Below, one piece after another: positions 5,964 to 10,386 of a stretch of DNA of 10,386 bases (positions are counted from its first letter, which is position 1; every line of letters starts with the position of its first letter). Source of the stretch: Pontimonas sp. (GTDB lineage: Bacteria > Actinomycetota > Actinomycetes > Actinomycetales > Microbacteriaceae); assembly GCA_017852615.1 (NCBI GenBank), contig JAFMKX010000007.1, positions 1 to 10,386 on the forward strand, given 5' to 3'. The notes beneath the pieces are model-generated. The model was not told the DNA's origin. It saw only the letters and a list, made by a program, of their open reading frames with translations, and searched no databases. A program made the translations under genes and the position numbers.

Positions 5964-7628
5964 TGTGATTGATCCGATTTGCCGGGCTACCTCTGAACTA
6001 GACCATCCCCGTCGAGAAGCCATGAGGTGTGCTAATTCCTTCAGCAATTTTTTATTCACTTGACCGCTGAAGGCCATGCTGGTGCGACGATGAACGATGT
6101 CACTCAGGGTGACCACCCATTCATTGTCTATCAAGGATTCAATTTCTCCCGCTGAATAATGCGGGTTGTGCTCCAGTGGTTGATCACCGACGGAACCTAA
6201 ATGGTTGATGAGGACCTCGGCGTGGGTCCCGTACCGGGCCAGGAGCTCACGCGCTCGATCCTCCCCCACACTTGATCCGTGACGGTGCACCCAGGCGGCG
6301 GTGTCAGCTTCCGTTCGAGGAAAATCTTTGCCGCCACCGATTGGCAACGACTGGGTGGAAACCTGACGCGGTCGGGACAACAAAGCCAAAACTTCATCAG
6401 CAAGGTGCTCCCCCAGGGCGCGGAAAGTGGTCCATTTCCCGCCCACCAGTGACACCAGAGGGGTGGCTTGGCCCAACTCACTGTGGACGATTCGGTAATC
6501 CCTCGAGACAAAACCTGGATTGGTGTCCTCACTCGCCGGTAAAGGCCGCACCCCGGCATATCGATACACAATTTGCCCATGCTCAGTCTTGATTGTGGGG
6601 AAAACAAGCTTCACCAATTGGAAGAAGTAATCGACTTCCTCATCCGTGCACACGATGTCTTCTGACATCTTGACCGGGATATCGGTGGTTCCCACCAGAA
6701 CGCGGTTCATGATGGGGTACATCAAGACGATGCGTCCATCGCTGTTTTCAAAGAAAATTTCTCTGCCATCGCACGCTTCGAAGAGCTCGGGGTTATCCAG
6801 CACAATGTGGGAGCCCTTGGTGCCCCCCATAAACTGTGTGCCTTGGCCAAAAGCCTCATTGGTGAGATCGGTCCAGGGCCCCGTGGCATTGACCACAACT
6901 TTCGCCATAAACGGGAACTCATCCCCAGAAAGCTCATCGCGCAGAATCACACTGCCCTGGTCAAAACCGACCGCACTGACGTAATTCGCGACTACCGCGT
7001 GGTCACCCGCTGCCAAACCGTCTTTCATCACATCGAGAGCTAACCTCTCGGGATTATCCATGGCGGCGTCGTAATAGGTCGCGGTGAATTTCACTTCGGG
7101 ATGCAGATGGGGCATTTGGGCTAAGGATTTCTTCCGGCCCAGAAAACTATGCCGTGGCAATTTGCCGCCGTCTCGACCAAATAGGTCGTACATCATCAAG
7201 CCCACTTTGATCAGCAACGCGCCTCGTTCTTTGGGCGTTCCCTGCGTGTGGGTAATCAGCCGCAATGGCGCGGCCAACAGGCCAGAGACCAGCGAGAAGA
7301 TGGGAATGGTGGTCTTGAGAGGCCTGACGTAGTGGGGTGCTGCCGAGAGAAGACGATTTCTCTCTTGCAGTGACTCCTTGACCAAGCGCAACTCGCCGTT
7401 TTCGAGATACCGGACTCCGCCGTGGATCATGTGGGATGAGGCTGCCGAGGCGCCAGAGCAGAAATCGCTCCGGTCGATGACCGCGACAGAAACCCCCTGA
7501 AGTGCGAGATCGCGGAACGTAGCGAGACCATTAATACCGGCCCCCACAATCAGGACATCAGCAGAGCCCATAGTCCGAAGGCGCGCTAAGCGCGAACCGG
7601 AATCAGCTACCGACGATGTTGTTGTCAT
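5955..7628 (-). CDS. glpD: Glycerol-3-phosphate dehydrogenase (FAD-dependent)
   Basis: Oxidises glycerol-3-phosphate to dihydroxyacetone phosphate at the membrane surface, passing electrons to the quinone pool. The 557-residue protein has an N-terminal FAD-binding Rossmann fold (VLIVGAGINGL, GxGxxG at 29-34; Asp52 at the end of the second strand for the FAD ribose), the family motif SSHMIHGGVRYLE at 64-76, NATGPWTD, TTDIPV, YRYAGVRPL for substrate binding, and a C-terminal helical domain ending near SDIVHRRTSMAF. ATG 7628 is chosen: AGGAG (7645-7641) lies 12 bases upstream, which is long, but the longer reading to 7742 would run through the operator and adds sequence not expected in the family. 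Related FAD enzymes act on other polyol phosphates such as erythritol phosphate, but the neighbouring glpK and shared operator support glycerol. It is divergent from the SorC regulator. Confidence 0.95.
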   Translation of the reverse strand: MTTTSSVADSGSRLARLRTMGSADVLIVGAGINGLATFRDLALQGVSVAVIDRSDFCSGASAASSHMIHGGVRYLENGELRLVKESLQERNRLLSAAPHYVRPLKTTIPIFSLVSGLLAAPLRLITHTQGTPKERGALLIKVGLMMYDLFGRDGGKLPRHSFLGRKKSLAQMPHLHPEVKFTATYYDAAMDNPERLALDVMKDGLAAGDHAVVANYVSAVGFDQGSVILRDELSGDEFPFMAKVVVNATGPWTDLTNEAFGQGTQFMGGTKGSHIVLDNPELFEACDGREIFFENSDGRIVLMYPIMNRVLVGTTDIPVKMSEDIVCTDEEVDYFFQLVKLVFPTIKTEHGQIVYRYAGVRPLPASEDTNPGFVSRDYRIVHSELGQATPLVSLVGGKWTTFRALGEHLADEVLALLSRPRQVSTQSLPIGGGKDFPRTEADTAAWVHRHGSSVGEDRARELLARYGTHAEVLINHLGSVGDQPLEHNPHYSAGEIESLIDNEWVVTLSDIVHRRTSMAFSGQVNKKLLKELAHLMASRRGWSSSEVARQIGSITVE

Positions 7629-7693
7629 TGTGCGCTTAAGCTCCTGCTGCCTCGTTGCAGTCCAATACGTGTTGGGACAATATTTGACCCGGT

Positions 7694-7707
7694 AGCACAT
7701 TCGCGCA
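7694..7707. promoter_or_regulatory. Second, imperfect copy of the SorC-type operator
   Basis: AGCACATTCGCGCA matches the 14-base consensus TGCACARACGTGCA at 10 positions and starts 21 bp before the strong copy at 7715, about two helical turns, so both would lie on one face of the DNA. On the glpD strand it also overlaps a TTGCGC that sits 17 bases upstream of AAATAT, a possible glpD promoter. This is an auxiliary site by inference only. Confidence 0.4.
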
Positions 7708-7714
7708 ACTTTGA

Positions 7715-7728
7715 TGCACAAACGTGCA
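7715..7728. promoter_or_regulatory. Putative SorC-regulator operator between glpD and the regulator gene
   Basis: TGCACAAACGTGCA is the inverted repeat TGCAC-N4-GTGCA, identical at 13 of 14 bases to the site upstream of glpK (4354-4367). It ends 12 bases before the regulator ATG and lies 86 bases upstream of the glpD ATG, so it could repress the regulator's own promoter and control glpD. This position suggests autoregulation. Confidence 0.65.
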
Positions 7729-7740
7729 AGACTAGATTTC

Positions 7741-8706
7741 ATGGCAATCTCCGAAAAAGATGGATCTCGGTTCCGCGACGCGTGGCGCGCGGCGCAGCTT
7801 TATTACATGCAAGACCTCACGATGGAAGCGATTGGCGACGAGCTGAACGTCTCCCGATCTTCCGTGTCTCGCCTGCTAGACCTGGCGAGGAGCCGGGGGA
7901 TCGTGGAAATCAAGGTCATCTCCCCGACCGAAGCGCCCCAACGCATTGAGCGTGAAATCAAGAGACGCTTTGGGATTTCGGCAAGCCTGGTTCCCGTCCC
8001 CGATCGGACGTCCCATATTGACCGCCTGGACAGAGTTGCCTTGAGCGCTGCACGAATGCTCGGGGATTTCGTGAGCTCAAATATGACGATGGGCATCGCC
8101 TGGGGATCCACTACGAGCGCTGTGGGCAGGCACCTAGTGAAGAAACCGCTATCAAAATTTGACGTCGTTCAGCTCAACGGAGCCGGCAACGACCACACCA
8201 CCGGTGTGACCTATTCGAGTGAAATTCTCCGCCGATTCGGTGAAGCCTACGGAGCCCAAGTGACCCACTTCCCGGTTCCAGCATTTTTTGATGACCCCAA
8301 CACGAAAGCCGCCCTATGGCGAGAACGTAGCGCCGCTCGGATAGTCGATATGCAGAAAAAGGTGGATATCGCGCTATTTGGACTGGGCTCAATCTATGCG
8401 GCCGTTCCCTCCCAGGTATACACGGGAGGATATTTGAGCGACTCAGACGTTGCTGAACTGACTGCCGAGGGAGTTGTGGGCGACGTAGCGACCGTGTTTT
8501 ATCGGGCAGATGGCAGCTGGGACGATATCGCCATCAATCTTCGCTCCAGTGGCCCCGGGTTGGACGTGATCAGACACATTCCCCGGCGCTTGTGCGTCGT
8601 CTCGGGCGAGTCCCGTTTAGCAAGCCTCCAAGGGGCACTAGCAGCCGAGCTGATCACCGATTTGATTATTGATTACCCCACCGCAAGGGCTCTAGTCCAG
8701 GACTAG
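7741..8706 (+). CDS. SorC-family sugar-binding transcriptional regulator, likely of glycerol genes
   Basis: A 321-residue DNA-binding repressor or activator. The N-terminus has a helix-turn-helix at about 27-47 (LTMEAIGDELNVSRSSVSRLL) preceded by the usual AQLYYMQD. The rest (about 62-320) is the SorC-type sugar-phosphate-binding domain related to phosphosugar isomerases (Pfam Sugar-bind), with MGIAWGST, VVQLNGAGN, FPVPAFFDDP, DIALFGLGS and a C-terminal RALV. Family members sense phosphorylated sugars; given divergent glpD and the shared operator, glycerol-3-phosphate or dihydroxyacetone phosphate is the likely ligand (inference). ATG 7741 is chosen because the in-frame ATG at 7714 would put coding sequence across the operator and lacks a ribosome binding site; 7741 has only a weak one, so a leaderless or very short leader is possible. 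It is convergent with the dehydrogenase gene, separated by a hairpin. Confidence 0.9.
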   Translation: MAISEKDGSRFRDAWRAAQLYYMQDLTMEAIGDELNVSRSSVSRLLDLARSRGIVEIKVISPTEAPQRIEREIKRRFGISASLVPVPDRTSHIDRLDRVALSAARMLGDFVSSNMTMGIAWGSTTSAVGRHLVKKPLSKFDVVQLNGAGNDHTTGVTYSSEILRRFGEAYGAQVTHFPVPAFFDDPNTKAALWRERSAARIVDMQKKVDIALFGLGSIYAAVPSQVYTGGYLSDSDVAELTAEGVVGDVATVFYRADGSWDDIAINLRSSGPGLDVIRHIPRRLCVVSGESRLASLQGALAAELITDLIIDYPTARALVQD

Positions 8707-8732
8707 CCTCTGGCGCACTGTGGGGTTAACGC

Positions 8733-8762
8733 ACTCTGGCCCCCTCGTAAGGGAGCCAGAGT
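8733..8762. terminator. Bidirectional terminator hairpin between convergent genes
   Basis: ACTCTGGCCCCCT and AGGGAGCCAGAGT form a 13-bp stem with one mismatch around the loop CGTA. It sits between the stop of the SorC regulator (8706) and the stop of the dehydrogenase (8777), so it can serve both strands. No T-tract follows on either side, as is common for actinobacterial terminators. Confidence 0.8.
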
Positions 8763-8776
8763 GATCACAAGTTGTT

Positions 8777-9583
8777 CTACTGCATCACCATTCCGCCATC
8801 AATCATGATGAGCTGACCGGTCATGTAGTCGCTTTCGGGGCTAGCCAAGAATGAGGCCGTCCCCTGCACGTCTTCTGGGTAGGAGTAGCGCTTCATCAGA
8901 ATCATGTTCTCGGCCAGAGAGTCCATGGACTGACCCTGCTTTTCAAACATTCCAATGTCGACCAAGTCCTTGTCGAGCTGCTTCCACAACTCAGTAGCCA
9001 CGACACCGGGGCCATAGCCGTTGACGGTGATGTTGTGCTGAACCAAAGCCTTAGCCCCACCCTTGATCAGACCCAACACAGCGTGCTTAGCCATGGAATA
9101 GGGAATCACGTCGAGGAAGGCTTCGCGGGACAGAATAGAACCCACGTTGATGATCTTGTAGGGGTAGTCCTTGCGGGCGCCCTGAGCAATCATCTGCTTG
9201 GAGACCTGCTTCATGACGTTGAAAGATCCCCAGGCGTTGACGTTCATGATGAAGTCATAGTTTTCTTTGGGGGTATCGGGGAAAATCGTGGGCTTGTTCA
9301 CGCCTGCATTGTTGAGAAGCAGGTTGATTTCGCCAAATTCCTTGACCACGTGAGCAACAGCGGCAATCGCTTGATCTTCGTCGGTCACATCGAGTGTGAA
9401 GTGCGTAGCCTGCCCACCTGCATCACGAATCTCTTGGGCAACCTTGGCGATGCCCTCTTCGTTAATGTCGGCGACACAGACAGCAGCGCCCTGCGCAGCC
9501 CAGTGCTTAGCAATGGCGGCGCCCATACCCTGTGCACCACCGGTGATGAGAGCTTTCTTCCCTGAAAGACGTTCGGTATCCAT
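8777..9583 (-). CDS. Short-chain dehydrogenase, acetoin reductase/2,3-butanediol dehydrogenase-like
   Basis: A 268-residue classical SDR oxidoreductase, full length. Cofactor motif TGGAQGMG at 14-21, acidic Asp39 after the second strand (favouring NAD over NADP), NNAG at 91-94, and the catalytic set Asn116, Ser149, Tyr162 and Lys166 (YSMAK). The C-terminal half, with TVNGYGPGVVATELW and LASPESDYMTGQ leading to IDGGMV, closely resembles BudC-type acetoin reductase/meso-2,3-butanediol dehydrogenase; sorbitol and other polyol dehydrogenases of this subgroup are alternatives. ATG 9583 has AGGAGG (9601-9596) upstream with a long 12-base spacing, and no better in-frame start exists. It lies 161 bases downstream of the E2 gene on the same strand, so they may be co-transcribed. 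No copy of the glp operator is found upstream, arguing against membership of the glycerol regulon. Confidence 0.88.
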   Translation of the reverse strand: MDTERLSGKKALITGGAQGMGAAIAKHWAAQGAAVCVADINEEGIAKVAQEIRDAGGQATHFTLDVTDEDQAIAAVAHVVKEFGEINLLLNNAGVNKPTIFPDTPKENYDFIMNVNAWGSFNVMKQVSKQMIAQGARKDYPYKIINVGSILSREAFLDVIPYSMAKHAVLGLIKGGAKALVQHNITVNGYGPGVVATELWKQLDKDLVDIGMFEKQGQSMDSLAENMILMKRYSYPEDVQGTASFLASPESDYMTGQLIMIDGGMVMQ

Positions 9584-9744
9584 AGTGTGGTCATCCCTCC
9601 TGAGACTATTAATTAACCCAGACTTACGGGGACGAGCCAGTGACCAACGTCCTTGTCCGTGTGGGTGTCAACTCTCACACTACACTCACGAGGTGCTGTA
9701 ATGCCACACAGACCACGCCTGGCGAGAGTTTCCCTGATTCTGCC

Positions 9745-10386
9745 CTAAATCAGCATCCCCAGGGGGTTTTCGATGTGTCGTTGGAAGGCAGCAAGCCATT
9801 GCGCCGCCAACGCACCATCCACCGCGCGGTGATCCGCTGAGAGGGTCACAGTCATGACCATCCCGGCGACCACTTCGCCATTCTCGACAACCGGTGCGGC
9901 CGTAGCAGCCCCTACCGCCAGGATTCCCGATTGCGGTGGGTTGATAATCGCCGAGAATTCCCGGGTGCCATACATTCCAAGATTCGTGACCGCAAAACTG
10001 CCGCCTTCGATCTCTTCCTGCTTGATTTTTCCCGAACGAGCTCGGCTGGCAGCATCCGCAATGGCCGCGTTGAGTTCGATCAACGAGAGCTTCTCCACTC
10101 CCCTAATGACCGGAGTGAGCAAACCGCCCTCGGTGGCGACTGCCACAGCAATATCTGCTGAATCAAATTTACTCATCGCGGAATCGCCCCAGATCACATT
10201 GGCATCGGGGACATCCATCAGCGCCAAAGCCACAGCCTTGACCACCCAGTCATTGACCGAGATTTTGACGCCCTTGGCGTCGTTGACATCTTTTCTCGCG
10301 GCCAAAAGCTTCTCCACGCGGCAATCAGCGCTGAGATAGAAGTGAGGAACGGTGGATTTTGACTCGGTAAGCCGTCTAGCGATGGC
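9745..10386 (-). CDS. Dihydrolipoamide acyltransferase (E2) catalytic domain, 5' end cut by window
   Basis: The C-terminal 213 residues of an E2 of a 2-oxoacid dehydrogenase complex, which transfers an acyl group from lipoyl lysine to CoA. The frame runs open to the window edge, starting Ala-Ile-Ala-Arg-Arg-Leu-Thr-Glu-Ser-Lys, the usual start of the catalytic domain, so the lipoyl and E1/E3-binding domains lie outside. Visible motifs: TVPHFYLS, DIAVAVATEGGLLTPVI, GGSFAVTNLGMYG, INPPQSGILAVGA and the active-site TLSADHRAVDG with His186 and Asp190 of the fragment. The wording is closest to pyruvate dehydrogenase E2 of the PdhABC type rather than the actinobacterial AceE/SucB arrangement; acetoin dehydrogenase E2 is an alternative, given the downstream BudC-like gene. 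E1 alpha and beta genes would be expected beyond position 10386 on this strand. Confidence 0.92.
   Translation of the reverse strand, partial: AIARRLTESKSTVPHFYLSADCRVEKLLAARKDVNDAKGVKISVNDWVVKAVALALMDVPDANVIWGDSAMSKFDSADIAVAVATEGGLLTPVIRGVEKLSLIELNAAIADAASRARSGKIKQEEIEGGSFAVTNLGMYGTREFSAIINPPQSGILAVGAATAAPVVENGEVVAGMVMTVTLSADHRAVDGALAAQWLAAFQRHIENPLGMLI

Noticed and set aside
7629..7742. Upstream extension of glpD by 38 codons
   Set aside because: It crosses both operator copies and overlaps the regulator start; the added residues do not look like the GlpD N-terminus.
9035..9565. Long plus-strand reading frame (176 codons) opposite the dehydrogenase
   Set aside because: It is an antisense shadow of a clear SDR gene; it shows no recognisable motif and no ribosome binding site of note.
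9609..9616. TTAATTAA palindrome upstream of the dehydrogenase
   Set aside because: An 8-bp AT palindrome alone is not a recognisable site.
9659..9680. Inverted repeat GTGTGGG / CTCACAC with a minus-strand TTGACA inside it, upstream of the dehydrogenase
   Set aside because: No acceptable -10 hexamer lies 16-18 bases downstream of TTGACA, and the arms are short with a mismatch, so neither a promoter nor an operator could be supported.
1..10386. Mobile element, phage, CRISPR or defence island
   Set aside because: No transposase, integrase, repeat array, tRNA or defence gene was found; all larger genes are housekeeping or catabolic types with uniform style.

Overview
The window looks like a chromosomal segment of a moderate-GC actinobacterium (judged by eye), most likely a compact-genome member of the Micrococcales/Microbacteriaceae. 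The evidence is an actinobacterial long-form methionine aminopeptidase, a polyphosphate glucokinase (PpgK, largely an actinobacterial enzyme), an actinobacterial-style HflX, and very tight packing with convergent genes whose stop codons overlap. There are no mobile elements, RNA genes, CRISPR arrays or phage genes, and no stretch above 300 bases lacks a gene.

Layout. 1-747 (+) is the 3' part of map. 732-1508 (+) is ppgK, overlapping map and apparently lacking any standard start codon. 1505-2989 (-) is hflX, convergent with ppgK and sharing a CTAG at both stops. 3051-4037 (+) is a tocopherol-cyclase-family protein. 4034-4282 (-) is a small unrecognised protein ending in Ser-Cys-Cys-Ser. 4438-5940 (+) is glpK, 5955-7628 (-) is glpD, and 7741-8706 (+) is a SorC-family regulator divergent from glpD. 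A strong hairpin at 8733-8762 separates the regulator from 8777-9583 (-), a short-chain dehydrogenase resembling acetoin reductase/2,3-butanediol dehydrogenase. 9745-10386 (-) is the catalytic end of a 2-oxoacid dehydrogenase E2, cut by the window edge.

How they fit together. GlpK and GlpD turn glycerol into glycerol-3-phosphate and then dihydroxyacetone phosphate. A nearly identical 14-bp inverted repeat (TGCAC-N4-GTGCA, 13 of 14 bases the same) lies in the glpK upstream region and in the glpD/regulator divergent region. This is good in-sequence evidence that the SorC protein controls a local glycerol regulon and itself. The small Cys-rich protein shares the glpK upstream region and may belong to the regulon. 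The E2 and the dehydrogenase could form a pyruvate or acetoin/butanediol module, but the rest of that cluster is outside the window.

Most of the window is ordinary central metabolism. The points most worth a second look are the non-canonical ppgK start, the shared operator and an overlapping CRP-like palindrome, the small protein beside glpK, and the cyclase-like gene.
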